DNA of 64,000 nt from Nereida ignava (GTDB taxonomy: Bacteria; Pseudomonadota; Alphaproteobacteria; Rhodobacterales; Rhodobacteraceae). The stretch spans positions 1-64,000 of the forward strand of contig NZ_CVPC01000004.1 of assembly GCF_001049735.1 (NCBI RefSeq), in the 5' to 3' direction. The notes under the pieces are model-generated. The model worked only from the letters and a program-made list of their open reading frames with translations. It ran no database searches and was not told the DNA's origin. Position numbers and translations under genes: made by a program. Numbering within the stretch: the first letter of the stretch is position 1; the number at the start of each line of letters is the position of its first letter. Below, in pieces: positions 33,579 through 43,060 of this stretch.

Positions 33579-33668
33579 TGGCGGAGGCTCAGGGATTCGA
33601 ACCCTGGGTACGCTCTCACGTACGTCGGTTTTCAAAACCGGTGCATTCGACCACTCTGCCAAACCTCC
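33579..33668 (-). tRNA. tRNA-Ser (anticodon UGA)
   Basis: The minus strand folds into a 90-nt serine tRNA. The acceptor stem GGAGGTT pairs with AGCCTCC, the anticodon arm is CCGGTTTTGAAAACCG with TGA in the loop, and a long variable arm follows (ACGTACGTGAGAGCGTAC). The T arm is CAGGGTTCGAATCCCTG, and CCA is encoded. Its 3' end faces the accessory DNA to the left, the usual arrangement for islands inserted at tRNA genes. Confidence 0.96.
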
Positions 33669-33834
33669 GCGTTTGGACCGTGTAGCGTGCAAATTTTGAT
33701 TCGAAAAGTGGGGAATGTTACCTAAAGCATTTCCGTCGCTTTTCAAAAGCATGACCTTTCGATAAGGTTGCGGAAATTAGATAGCGAACAGGGCCAACCT
33801 TGTCGCACAGCAGGCACACAGGACGGACAGAATT

Positions 33835-34683
33835 ATGGCTGTAAAACGCATCACGACAGTGCATTCCGTTGGCGCTTTTTTGGCAGCGGCGGTGCTGCTT
33901 TCGGGATGTGACGAGAACGGTCAGTTGTCCCTGAAGGCCCTGCAAACAAGCCCCGATGCAACCGTGACGCCCGCAACTACCGCGCGACTTGTTGAACGCG
34001 ACGTCGAAGCACCAGACGTGTTTCAAGTGACAGAAACGGGCCTTTGGGATGGACGCCCAAGTTTGGGTGGTGTCTGGGTGGCCCACCCTGATGTGAAAGA
34101 TCCCGAGCGGGTTATTATCCGCAATCAAGCGAACGGAAAATTTGTTATCGGTGCTCTTTTTCGCCGTGAACGCGACAATCCCGGCCCCAGCCTTCAGCTT
34201 TCCTCAGATGCCGCAGACGCGATCGGGGTGTTGGCGGGACAGCCGGTGCCACTCAATGTGACGGCTTTGCGCCGTGAAGCAGTGGAAGAACCAACGCAAA
34301 CTACGCCTGCGCAAACAGCCATTGAAAAACCAGCCGCAGTTGAAGCGCAGCCTCTCGATGATATTGTGACCACCGCTGCCAACGCCATTGATGCATCAAC
34401 GGCACAGCCGCCAGCGGCCAAACCAACACCACGCCCCGTTGTATCGACATTAAATAAGCCGTTTATTCAAATTGGCATTTTCAACGTTGAGCAAAACGCC
34501 AAGAACACTGCTGAGGCGATGCGTCAGGCGGGCATTATCCCGCAGGTTCTTCAAGGTACCAGCAATGATAAAACTTTTTGGCGCGTCATCGTTGGGCCAG
34601 CGACCAGCACGTCTGAACGCGCGGGGCTGTTGAAAAAGGTCAAATCACGCGGTTTTAATGACGCCTATTACGTCACCAACTAG
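33835..34683 (+). CDS. SPOR-domain lipoprotein, RlpA-like
   Basis: A 282-residue envelope protein with a lipobox (AAAVLLSGC, Cys at 25). The middle region (GLWDGRPSLGGVWVAHP to VIGALFRRERDNPG) resembles a divergent double-psi barrel of RlpA-like proteins. A Pro/Ala-rich linker follows. The C-terminal 75 residues form a SPOR domain (PFIQIGIFNVEQNAKNTAEAM), which binds denuded peptidoglycan at the division site. It lies 51 nt before the D,D-carboxypeptidase gene, so a joint role in cell-wall work is likely. Confidence 0.82.
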   Translation: MAVKRITTVHSVGAFLAAAVLLSGCDENGQLSLKALQTSPDATVTPATTARLVERDVEAPDVFQVTETGLWDGRPSLGGVWVAHPDVKDPERVIIRNQANGKFVIGALFRRERDNPGPSLQLSSDAADAIGVLAGQPVPLNVTALRREAVEEPTQTTPAQTAIEKPAAVEAQPLDDIVTTAANAIDASTAQPPAAKPTPRPVVSTLNKPFIQIGIFNVEQNAKNTAEAMRQAGIIPQVLQGTSNDKTFWRVIVGPATSTSERAGLLKKVKSRGFNDAYYVTN

Positions 34684-34734
34684 ACAGCACGCGCCAAGAT
34701 CACGGCGCATGCTCAGATCAGCAATGAGGCACAT

Positions 34735-35904
34735 ATGACCCACCGGTTACTCATCGTTTTGGCATTTTTGATACTGCCCCTCAGCGCCGCCCATAGCTTT
34801 GAAACGCGCGCTACAGCAGCTTACGTCATTGATCAGACAACCGGCACGGTACTGCTCGCCAAGAACGCATCGAAACCTTTACCACCGGCGTCAATGTCCA
34901 AACTGATGACACTTTATATGGCGTTTGAAGCTGTAGAAGACGGCAGGCTCAACATGGATGAAGAGCTGCTCGTTAGTCAAAACGCGATGAACTATGGCGG
35001 CTCTACTTTGTTTCTCAGACGCGGCGAACGCGTCAGTGTCGCGGACCTCATCACGGGCATCATTGTTTTGTCGGGCAACGACGCATGCACAGTCATTGCC
35101 GAAGCGCTTAGCGTAGACGGCACCGAGGCTGGCTTTGCTAAAATGATGACTGCCCGCGCGCGCCAATTGGGGATGATGGACAGCAATTTCACCAACTCCA
35201 ACGGATGGCCCGCACCCGACCACCGCATGTCGATGCGCGACCTTGGCACGCTTGCGGACCTGCTGATCAAAGATTTTCCACAGCACTACCCACTTTTTGC
35301 ACAGCGCGAATTTTTATTTGACCCAACAGAAAGCTCAAACAGGTTGAACCGCAATCCTTTACTGGTGCTTGATATTGGGGCAGACGGCCTGAAAACCGGG
35401 CACACACAAGAAGCGGGTTACGGTCTTGTAGGTAGCGCAAAACAAGGTGATCGCCGTGTGATTTTTGTAATCACTGGCCTCGAAACCGCAGCGGGACGCG
35501 CCGAAGAAGCTGAGCGGATCGTTGATTGGGCTTTTCGTCAGTTCGCCCAGAAAGATATCATCACAGCTGGCACCAAGGTTGCCGATGCTGAGGTTTGGAA
35601 CGGTGATTTGCCGCTGGTAGGTCTTGCGGTTGCGCAGGATCTTTCCATGCTGCTCCCCGTCTTGGCTGCAGATCAGGTCAAAGCTGAAGTCGCCTACACG
35701 GGCCCGATCGAAGCACCAATCTTTAAAGGCGATGTTCTGGCCGAATTGGTGGTAAGTGTTGATGGCCTTCCCGACACCCGTATCCCGTTAGTTGCCGAGC
35801 ACAACGTTTCTGCAGGTGGCTTTCTGAGCCGCATGCGCACCGCAAGCCGCGTTGTCATCCGTAAAATAGCCGGACCAACAGTTCCCCTTATGGCGACGAA
35901 TTAA
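34735..35904 (+). CDS. dacC: D-alanyl-D-alanine carboxypeptidase (PBP5/6 family)
   Basis: A periplasmic penicillin-binding protein that trims the terminal D-Ala from peptidoglycan stem peptides. After a signal peptide (to about AHS, 21), the three serine-peptidase motifs are present: SMSK (S53 and K56), SGN in LSGNDAC, and KTG in GLKTGHT. The C-terminal PBP5-type beta domain follows (QVKAEVAYTGPIEAPI). Length 389 is normal. tmk begins three bases after its stop. The paralogue letter is uncertain. Confidence 0.92.
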   Translation: MTHRLLIVLAFLILPLSAAHSFETRATAAYVIDQTTGTVLLAKNASKPLPPASMSKLMTLYMAFEAVEDGRLNMDEELLVSQNAMNYGGSTLFLRRGERVSVADLITGIIVLSGNDACTVIAEALSVDGTEAGFAKMMTARARQLGMMDSNFTNSNGWPAPDHRMSMRDLGTLADLLIKDFPQHYPLFAQREFLFDPTESSNRLNRNPLLVLDIGADGLKTGHTQEAGYGLVGSAKQGDRRVIFVITGLETAAGRAEEAERIVDWAFRQFAQKDIITAGTKVADAEVWNGDLPLVGLAVAQDLSMLLPVLAADQVKAEVAYTGPIEAPIFKGDVLAELVVSVDGLPDTRIPLVAEHNVSAGGFLSRMRTASRVVIRKIAGPTVPLMATN

Positions 35905-35907
35905 TTC

Positions 35908-36504
35908 ATGACTGCACGTTTCATTACTTTTGAGGGTATCGATGGCTCTGGCAAATCGACCCAAGCGCGCCGCCTTGGTGACGCCCTGCCCAACGCAATT
36001 TTGACCCGCGAACCCGGTGGTTCAACCGGTGCCGAAGAAATTCGCCGCCTTTTGGTTGAGGGGGAGCCAGATCGCTGGTCCGCTGAAACCGAGCTTTTAC
36101 TATTCACAGCGGCCCGCCGTGACCACCTTGAAAAGACCATCCGCCCTGCCCTTGAACGCGGCATAACGGTGATCAGTGACCGCTTTGCCGACAGCACACG
36201 GGTCTATCAAGGTGCGACCCGTGGCGATTTACGCAGCAAGGTAGATGCGTTGCACAGTTTGATGATTGAGCGTGAACCTGACCTGACGATCTTGATCGAC
36301 ATGGACCCAAAAACAGCGCTGCAACGCGGCTTGGCCAGATCAAGCGGCGAAGACCGTTTTGAGGACATGGGCCTCGAGTTTCAGCAGGCCCTTCGTACAG
36401 GGTTCCTTGATCTCGCCAAACAGGATCCTGCCCGTTGGCGGGTGATTGATGGAAACAGGTCCATTGAGGACGTCTGGCGCAGCGTCCAAGCCGCAGTCCT
36501 TTAG
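35908..36504 (+). CDS. tmk: Thymidylate kinase
   Basis: Phosphorylates dTMP to dTDP in the cytoplasm. The P-loop is FEGIDGSGKST (residues 6-16), the DR(F) motif is in SDRFADSTRVYQG, and the lid region follows near QRGLARSSGEDRFED. At 198 residues it is complete. It is three bases downstream of the carboxypeptidase gene and 51 nt before holB, a common alphaproteobacterial order. Confidence 0.95.
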   Translation: MTARFITFEGIDGSGKSTQARRLGDALPNAILTREPGGSTGAEEIRRLLVEGEPDRWSAETELLLFTAARRDHLEKTIRPALERGITVISDRFADSTRVYQGATRGDLRSKVDALHSLMIEREPDLTILIDMDPKTALQRGLARSSGEDRFEDMGLEFQQALRTGFLDLAKQDPARWRVIDGNRSIEDVWRSVQAAVL

Positions 36505-36555
36505 AAGGCGCAATTAGCGCTTTTACCTGCCCCAGACCCGTGGCACACCTTTGAC

Positions 36556-37686
36556 ATGTCTGATCTGCCCGAACCCGACCGCATTGAAGGTGCGCCGCAT
36601 CCGCGCGAAACCACACGCCTGTTTGGGCATGGGGCGGCTCAGGCTGCGGTACTTGATGCATTCACCTCTGGGCGGCAACATCACGCGTGGATGCTGCAAG
36701 GCCCGCGCGGTACCGGCAAAGCGACATTCGCTTATCACTTTGCAAGATTTCTGATCGCCACGCCCCCAACGGGGAAGCCGGATATGTTCGGCGATACGGC
36801 GGCGCCAAGCACATTGCACATTGATCCAGCGCATCCCGTTGCACGCCGAATGGCCGCCGGATCCGAAAGCGGGCTGTTTGTCTTGCGTCGCGCCGTGGAT
36901 GAGAAGGACAAAAGCAAATTTAAGACTGTAATCACCGTCGATGAGGCACGCAGGCTCAAAGAATTTCTGACTATGTCTGCGGCCGACGGCACGCCGCGCG
37001 TTGTGATCATTGATGCGGCGGATGAAATGAATGTTCAGACCGCGAATGCCATCTTGAAGCTGCTTGAGGAGCCGCCCGCAAACACCACGCTTTTGCTGAT
37101 CTGCCATCAACCCTCGCGCCTGTTGCCAACCATTAGGTCACGGTGCCGTACGCTGTCTTTCAACAGGTTATCTGCAGAAGACATGACCCAAGCCTTGGCG
37201 CAAGCGGATGTAGCACTTCCCGCGAATATGGATCACCTGAACGCACTCGCAGATGGCTCTGTTGGGGAAGCGTTAAGGCTGCTCAACCTTGGCGGTCTTG
37301 AGACATATGCCCGACTGGTGGAGTTACTCCAAAACGCGCCGGGCCTTGATCGAGCTAAACTCAGCAAACTTGGCGACGGTATGATTGGGCGCGCCAAGGC
37401 ACCCCAGTTTGATCTATTTTTGAACCAGATTGACACGTTGTTGTCACGGATCGCACGTACTGGCATTGCAGGTGCACCATCCGTGGAGGCAGCACACAAC
37501 GAAGGCGCGCTGTTACAACGCCTTAACCCCAATCAAGCTGCGGCAAAGGCATGGGCGGCACTTCACCAAGACATTGGCGCACGTCTTAGGCATGGCAAAG
37601 CAGTCAACCTTGACCCTGCGGTGTTGGTCGTTGATACGGGCCTAAAGATTGACCAAGAAGCCGCCAAATGGGCCGCAAAAAGGTAG
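36556..37686 (+). CDS. holB: DNA polymerase III subunit delta'
   Basis: Part of the clamp loader that places the sliding clamp on DNA. The protein has an AAA+ fold with a Walker A-like LQGPRGTGKATFAYHFA, the sensor region RVVIIDAADEMNVQTANAILKLLEEPP, and SRC motif in TIRSRCRTLSF. It has 376 residues. It is followed by a TatD-family gene, six bases downstream. Confidence 0.94.
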   Translation: MSDLPEPDRIEGAPHPRETTRLFGHGAAQAAVLDAFTSGRQHHAWMLQGPRGTGKATFAYHFARFLIATPPTGKPDMFGDTAAPSTLHIDPAHPVARRMAAGSESGLFVLRRAVDEKDKSKFKTVITVDEARRLKEFLTMSAADGTPRVVIIDAADEMNVQTANAILKLLEEPPANTTLLLICHQPSRLLPTIRSRCRTLSFNRLSAEDMTQALAQADVALPANMDHLNALADGSVGEALRLLNLGGLETYARLVELLQNAPGLDRAKLSKLGDGMIGRAKAPQFDLFLNQIDTLLSRIARTGIAGAPSVEAAHNEGALLQRLNPNQAAAKAWAALHQDIGARLRHGKAVNLDPAVLVVDTGLKIDQEAAKWAAKR

Positions 37687-37691
37687 CCATC

Positions 37692-38465
37692 ATGATAGTC
37701 GACAGCCACTGCCACCTCGATTTTCCAGACTTTGACGAAGAACGCGCAGATATCGTGGCGCGGGCCGTTGAGGCCGGTGTGGGCAAAATGGTAACGATCT
37801 GCACAAAGTTGAAGAACGAGCCACAAGTGCGCAAAATCGCTGAAGAATTTCAACCCGTCTACTATGCGGCGGGTACGCACCCAATGTCTGCCGCGGATGA
37901 GCCGATGGCCACTGTGGAACAGCTCGTTGCCCTTGCGCAGCACCCCAAGTTTGTAGGCATCGGCGAGACCGGTCTAGACTATCACTATACGGCCGACAGT
38001 GCTGAGGTACAAAAGACCTCTCTTGCCGTACACATCGATGCCGCCCGCGAAACAGGGTTGCCGCTGATCATCCACTCTCGCGCGGCAGATGAGGACATGG
38101 CCGATATCCTTGAGGCGGCCTACGCCAAGGGTCCGTTTGACTGTGTCATGCATTGCTTCTCAAGCGGGCCAGAGTTGGCGCGCCGTACTCTCGATTTGGG
38201 ATTTTATCTGTCCATGTCGGGCATCGCGACATTCCCCAAATCGCAAGAAGTGCGCGACATCTTTGCCGCTGCTCCACTGGACCGTGTCTTGGTGGAAACT
38301 GACAGCCCGTATTTGGCACCAAAGCCGTTTCGCGGGAAACGAAATGAACCCGCCTACACTGCCCACACCGCCGCGGTTGGCGCAGAGGTCTTCGGCATAT
38401 CACTTGATGATTTCGCCAAAGCGACCACGGACAACTTTCATCGCCTCTTCTCAAAGGCCGCCTGA
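37692..38465 (+). CDS. tatD: TatD-family metal-dependent hydrolase
   Basis: A cytoplasmic TIM-barrel hydrolase, probably a DNase-type enzyme. Metal ligands are visible: HxH in DSHCHLDF, the Glu in GIGETGLDYHY, His in IIHSRAA and MHCFSSG, and the Asp in VETDSPYLAP. The ATG at 37692 follows an AGG site; an ATG eight codons earlier would overlap holB. At 257 residues it fits the family. The next gene begins directly after its stop. Confidence 0.92.
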   Translation: MIVDSHCHLDFPDFDEERADIVARAVEAGVGKMVTICTKLKNEPQVRKIAEEFQPVYYAAGTHPMSAADEPMATVEQLVALAQHPKFVGIGETGLDYHYTADSAEVQKTSLAVHIDAARETGLPLIIHSRAADEDMADILEAAYAKGPFDCVMHCFSSGPELARRTLDLGFYLSMSGIATFPKSQEVRDIFAAAPLDRVLVETDSPYLAPKPFRGKRNEPAYTAHTAAVGAEVFGISLDDFAKATTDNFHRLFSKAA

Positions 38466-39269
38466 ATGGAGCGGGTGTTTACCATACTCGGTTGCGGCTC
38501 ATCGGGAGGCGTTCCGCGATTGGGGCCCAATGGCGGAAACTGGGGGGCGTGCGATCCAGGTAATCCTAAAAATAGGCGTCGCCGCTGTGCGCTACTTATT
38601 GAGCAGCACACAGATGAAGGCGCCACTACGGTCCTGATCGATACTGGACCCGATATGCGCAGCCAGTTGCTTGATGCGGGTGTCGGCGCGTTGGATGCGG
38701 TTGTCTTCACCCACAGCCACGCAGATCATGTCCACGGCATCGATGACCTGCGCCAGATCGTTTACAATATGCGCAGCCGCCTTGATGTGTATGCCGACGG
38801 CGACACGACAAACGACCTCATATCACGGTTTGGCTACGCCTTTGTCCAGCCTGCTGGATCGAGCTATCCGCCTATTTTGAACCTTAACACAATCGATGGC
38901 GATGTTACTGTGTCGGGCGATGGCGGCGAAATTATTCTATCGCCAATTCGCGTGACGCATGGCTCTATCGAGGCGCTTGGCTTTCGCATTGGCAACGTGG
39001 CCTATATGCCTGATGTGTCCAGCATGGGTGAAGACGGTTTTGCGATGCTGCACAACCTTGAATACTTCATTCTTGATGCCCTGCGCTATGAACCGCATCC
39101 GACACACCTGAATGTTGAACAAGCACTTGAATGGGTGGGGCGCCTTAAACCGTCCCAAGCGGTGCTGACCAACATGCATCTCGATCTTGACTACGACACA
39201 CTCAACCGTGAAACCCCTGATCACGTCACACCAGCTTTCGACGGGATGCAGATAAAAGTTCAGCTCTAG
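38466..39269 (+). CDS. Metallo-beta-lactamase-fold hydrolase (PhnP-like)
   Basis: A 267-residue phosphodiesterase-like enzyme. The metal-binding motif is THSHADHVHGIDDLR (HxHxDH), with further ligands in VTHGS and ILDALRYEPHPTHL. The N-terminal GCGSSGGVPRLG is typical of the PhnP and ribonuclease Z-like group. It starts one base after the tatD stop, a pairing widely conserved in alphaproteobacteria. The substrate is unknown, cyclic phosphodiesters being possible. Confidence 0.88.
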   Translation: MERVFTILGCGSSGGVPRLGPNGGNWGACDPGNPKNRRRRCALLIEQHTDEGATTVLIDTGPDMRSQLLDAGVGALDAVVFTHSHADHVHGIDDLRQIVYNMRSRLDVYADGDTTNDLISRFGYAFVQPAGSSYPPILNLNTIDGDVTVSGDGGEIILSPIRVTHGSIEALGFRIGNVAYMPDVSSMGEDGFAMLHNLEYFILDALRYEPHPTHLNVEQALEWVGRLKPSQAVLTNMHLDLDYDTLNRETPDHVTPAFDGMQIKVQL

Positions 39270-39335
39270 CTTTCTTTTGTTTTCAAATATCCCCGCCGGA
39301 GGCCCACGACGCTGCCCACCCACGCCGGACCCGCC

Positions 39336-40266
39336 ATGCAAGCTCTGATTGACGTCATTATTCCTGTCTTTTTGTTGGTCGGTTTCGGCTATGCAGCCTC
39401 GTGGGGTGGGTTGTTTAAGGCAGAATATGTCGACGGGCTGATGAAGTTCGCCCAAGGATTTGCGATCCCGTGCTTGCTGTTTTCAGCCATCGCTAACCTC
39501 CGATCTTGGCCAATCCTTCAACTGGCCCATTCTGCTTAGCTTTTATTCAGGCGCGTTTGTGTGTTTCACCTTGGGGCTGATCGGTGCCAGAGGACTGTTC
39601 AAACGCGATTGGGAAGACGCAGTTGCCATCGGGTTTGTGGCGCTCTTTTCAAACTCCGTACTTCTTGGCCTGCCAATCACAGAGCGCGCCTTTGGGTCCG
39701 AGGCCCTAACCGGTAACTACGCCATCATCGCCATTCACGCACCACTTAACCTAAGTATTGGCATCATCGGGATGGAGCTTGCCAAAGCCCACGGCGCGCC
39801 TGCCCGTGACGTTGCGCGCACCATATTTACCTCTACGATCAAAAACTCACTGATCATCGGTATTTCGCTTGGCTTTATCGTGAACCTCACCGGATTGACT
39901 GTGCCGAGCGTGCTGCAAGACGCCATTGATTTGATGATCCGTGCCGCCCTACCCGCTGCACTTTTCGGACTTGGCGGCGTGTTGCACCGCTATAAACCCG
40001 AAGGTGATATGACCACGGTGCTTTACGTTGTGGCGCTATCGTTAGTGGTGCATCCCGTGATCGTTTACAGCGTTGGGCAACTGGTAGATTTGTCTACCTT
40101 CGAGATGCGCTCGGCTATCATTACCGCCGCCTCCGCCCCCGGTATCAACGCCTACTTATTTGCAAACATGTACGGGCGCGCAAAACGTGTAGCCGCCACA
40201 TCGGTCCTTTTGGGCACTGCAGCGAACATGGGGTCTATCTGGGTCTGGTTGTTGATCTTGTCGTGA
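39336..40266 (+). pseudogene. AEC-family transporter, single-base frameshift
   Basis: An auxin efflux carrier family membrane transporter. The N-terminal helices (ALIDVIIPVFLLVGFGYAAS) run into a stop at 39537, while the rest from LGQSFNWPILLSFYSG to IWVWLLILS is in the next frame. Reading AACCTCGATCTTGG instead of AACCTCCGATCTTGG restores NLDLGQSFNWPILL, so one extra C lies near 39500. The remaining helices and the conserved VLLGLPITERAFG and PGINAYLFA segments are intact. Either a young pseudogene or a sequence error. Confidence 0.87.
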
Positions 40267-40269
40267 CGC

Positions 40270-40947
40270 CTAATCAAGCGGTTCAAGAACTTCGACGTTG
40301 AGATACCCCTGATCAGGCCCCGCCCATTGGCGCGATTGCCACGCAAGCCCTGTACGCTCATCTACAAAATAGAGGTTGCGGAATCCGGCCCCTCCGCCCT
40401 CGCAAGTTTCGATCATTTGACGGGTTGTATAATTCAGCTCAGCCAATGTGATGCGCACCATGTCACCGGCACTGTAGCTACATCTGACATTCCAAGACTG
40501 TCCGTCAGGCCCGCGACCGGGGGTGAAATATGTTCGGCTAATTGCCTCTGGCCACCTATTTGGCGGGAGTGGAAAAGCGATCGGGTCGTTGCTTTCGACC
40601 TGCATTGGCAGCAAGTCAAACCCAAAGCCCTGAGTTGCCACGACCAATCCGCCTTTGAGGGTAATTTGGCGTTTAGACGGTGTAAGGTATGACACACGGT
40701 TACCGCGTGCACGGTTGGCCAGCGCCAGCGTTCTCAGCTTTTGATCAGGTGCCTCGATGCGGATAATCGCAAGATCAAGCGCGTCAATTTGGGCACGCGA
40801 AATCTCAGCTTTTGAGACCTGCTGGTTTGACCCCGCACGTCCATCCCGAAGCTGCTCACTGGCCAGCTTCCAAAGCTGGCCGTTGCTGCCCCCTGATGAG
40901 CAAGCGGTAGATAACAGCAGACTTGCTCCAACAATCGCGCGCATCAT
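40270..40947 (-). CDS. yjbF: YjbF-like outer-membrane lipoprotein
   Basis: A 225-residue lipoprotein of the YjbF/GfcB family linked to extracellular polysaccharide. The lipobox is LLLSTAC (Cys at 16) and the family blocks ATQGFGFDLLPM and WPEAISRTYFTPG are present, with a C-terminal GLAWQSRQWAGPDQGY. The start overlaps the yjbH stop (ATGA). Only these two genes of the E. coli yjbEFGH set are seen. Since yjbH is broken, this gene may no longer act. Confidence 0.82.
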   Translation of the reverse strand: MMRAIVGASLLLSTACSSGGSNGQLWKLASEQLRDGRAGSNQQVSKAEISRAQIDALDLAIIRIEAPDQKLRTLALANRARGNRVSYLTPSKRQITLKGGLVVATQGFGFDLLPMQVESNDPIAFPLPPNRWPEAISRTYFTPGRGPDGQSWNVRCSYSAGDMVRITLAELNYTTRQMIETCEGGGAGFRNLYFVDERTGLAWQSRQWAGPDQGYLNVEVLEPLD

Positions 40948-42959
40948 TTCCAGAACTCCCCCCAGCTGTCGTATACGCGCTGATCACCCGCATCACGCAC
41001 CTTGGGATAAAGCCGGTCAGACACATTCAACCGCGCACCAGCATCTCCGGAAATACCGCCCAAGCGCAGCGTACTTTTCTGTGCGGTCGTCGTCGGTGCG
41101 ACCCAACCCAGCGGGATCGAAACCCGCAGGCCCAACTTGAGTTGTTCGTCTTTGTTGGCTTCCGTGAGTGTCGCACTCAGCGACGTGTCCCAGCCGTTTG
41201 CATGATAGCGTGAAAGGGTCACTGTGCCACCCCAATCTCCCGCTAGGTATTTACCAACATCCAATTGCGCAGAAACGCCCTTATACCCTGTGTCCCAATA
41301 GACCGAGCCGTGGCCCGTTGTGGCCGTGTAATCCACAAATTCGAACGGGTCGTCATAGTCACGTTTCTTCACTTCGTTCACTTCAAGACCGAATGCGAAA
41401 TTGCTCGCGTTTAGGGTCCACAAGATTTCGGCACTCGCCCCGCCGTAACCACGCTCTAGAAGGCCAAACGAAAAACGGGAGTAAACCGTATTGGAAAGTT
41501 TGCGCTGATAGACAGCCGCAAGTTGCGTGAGCTGTACCGAACTCCGGTCATACGAGCTGTTGTCGCTACGCGCCGTTGGCAACACGGGTGCGGGGTCTTG
41601 ATTTTTGTCCCCCGCCAACAAGTAATCAAGCACGCCCACAAAACTCAGGGATGGCGACACGGTGTATTTACCGAACGCATTTAGAACCGCCACAGGATCA
41701 AACTCATTGTCGGAAGTCACATCAAGCTGGATGCGCGGTGCGACAGACCAATAAAACCCTGGCTGCTGTTGTTACTGCCAGTCCCACGTCTGGGCCCTAT
41801 CAGACGCGCCTGTGATCCCTGTGTTGGCCAACACTTGCGAGCCACCCAGTGGCTGATCAATCAATTGATGGATGTCGTTACGCCGGATCGTAAAGGTTTT
41901 CGTGGGTAGATCGTTCAGGGTTAGTGATATATCAAATACGTTGACGCTTTGCGGTGAGGTCGCCGCCAAGACACGCGCCGTACGTCCAATCACTTTGGGC
42001 ACTGCTGAATTGCTCCAAGACACAACACGGACTGCCGCAACGTCCCCGTCTAACTTTGCCTTTTGCAATTGAATGCCTTGTTCGGACAGCAACTCCGCCA
42101 AGCGGTCAAAATCAGGCGACGCCGCACTACCCCATGTTTGCGCCGCACGACTGCGCGCGCCAACAAATACAGGCTGAGCCCCAACAGGCTGTGCAACGCG
42201 TGGCCGGTTTGGGTTACCAGAAAGGGTCAGCGTCACACCGACGGTATCACCACCGCGCTGATAGGCCCCAAGGGTCAGCCCTTCGCTAACCTCGTAACGC
42301 GCACCAAAATTGAACCGGCTATCTGGCATCACTGCTTCGTTGGCAAAAGTATCACTGCTGTATTCAGCGGCCAGTGAAAGCCCGTCTACCGGCGTGTGCC
42401 ACAACAGGCCGGCAAAAACGCCAGCGTCCCCTTTGAACAGATGATCAAAACTGGCGCGCTTTGCGGTGTCAAACGCTGGACGCTGACCAAATGGTGCGGA
42501 AACATCTGCCGCCCCCCCGTAGCGTCCCCACCCCAGACCGACGCTGGCCTCAACGGTCTGGGCCAGTGTTTTGCTCGCCACAATATACTCTGCCGCATCA
42601 CGATCGTTTCCAAACAGCCCGTCAATCCCCACGCTGATCGCAGGCAAAACCCGACCTTCATCTGTCAGTGCATATTTCAGGTTGAGCGAGGTATTCTCGG
42701 ACGAAACCCCTGCTCCAATATCGTCGTACGTCGCGAAGCTAAGCGAGGTTTGAAGCCTTGGCAGCGCTTGGAACGTGAAGTTAAGCGTAGAAAGGTCCTT
42801 GTCACGTGCAATGCTTAACGCGCTTTCTGCATCCGGCAACATGAACGCATCGGGCATATCAACAAGCCCTGAAATACCCCGTGGCGTAAGGTTTAAGTCC
42901 GCGGCCCCCAGAACAGATGGGACCAAAATACACACCAATGTTGTTGATAACCGCTTCAC
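40944..42959 (-). pseudogene. yjbH: YjbH-like outer-membrane protein, in-frame stop
   Basis: YjbH proteins are predicted outer-membrane beta-barrels in exopolysaccharide secretion. The signal peptide (LVCILVPSVLGA) and DUF940-type start (LTPRGISGLVDMPDAFML) are present. The frame is continuous except for one TAA at 41772-41774 in the segment WDWQ-stop-QQQPGFYWSVAPRIQLD. The bases around it are CAG TAA CAA CAG CAG, so a CAA to TAA change explains it. Without suppression a protein of 395 residues is made and the 258-residue barrel end is lost. Confidence 0.85.
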
Positions 42960-43060
42960 CTGCGCACCCCTTACATCACCCCGCCGTCAAGCGTATACTA
43001 CACCTGTAACGTAGCCCATGGATTGCAGACACGCAATTCAGACTTAACGAGTACTCAGTA

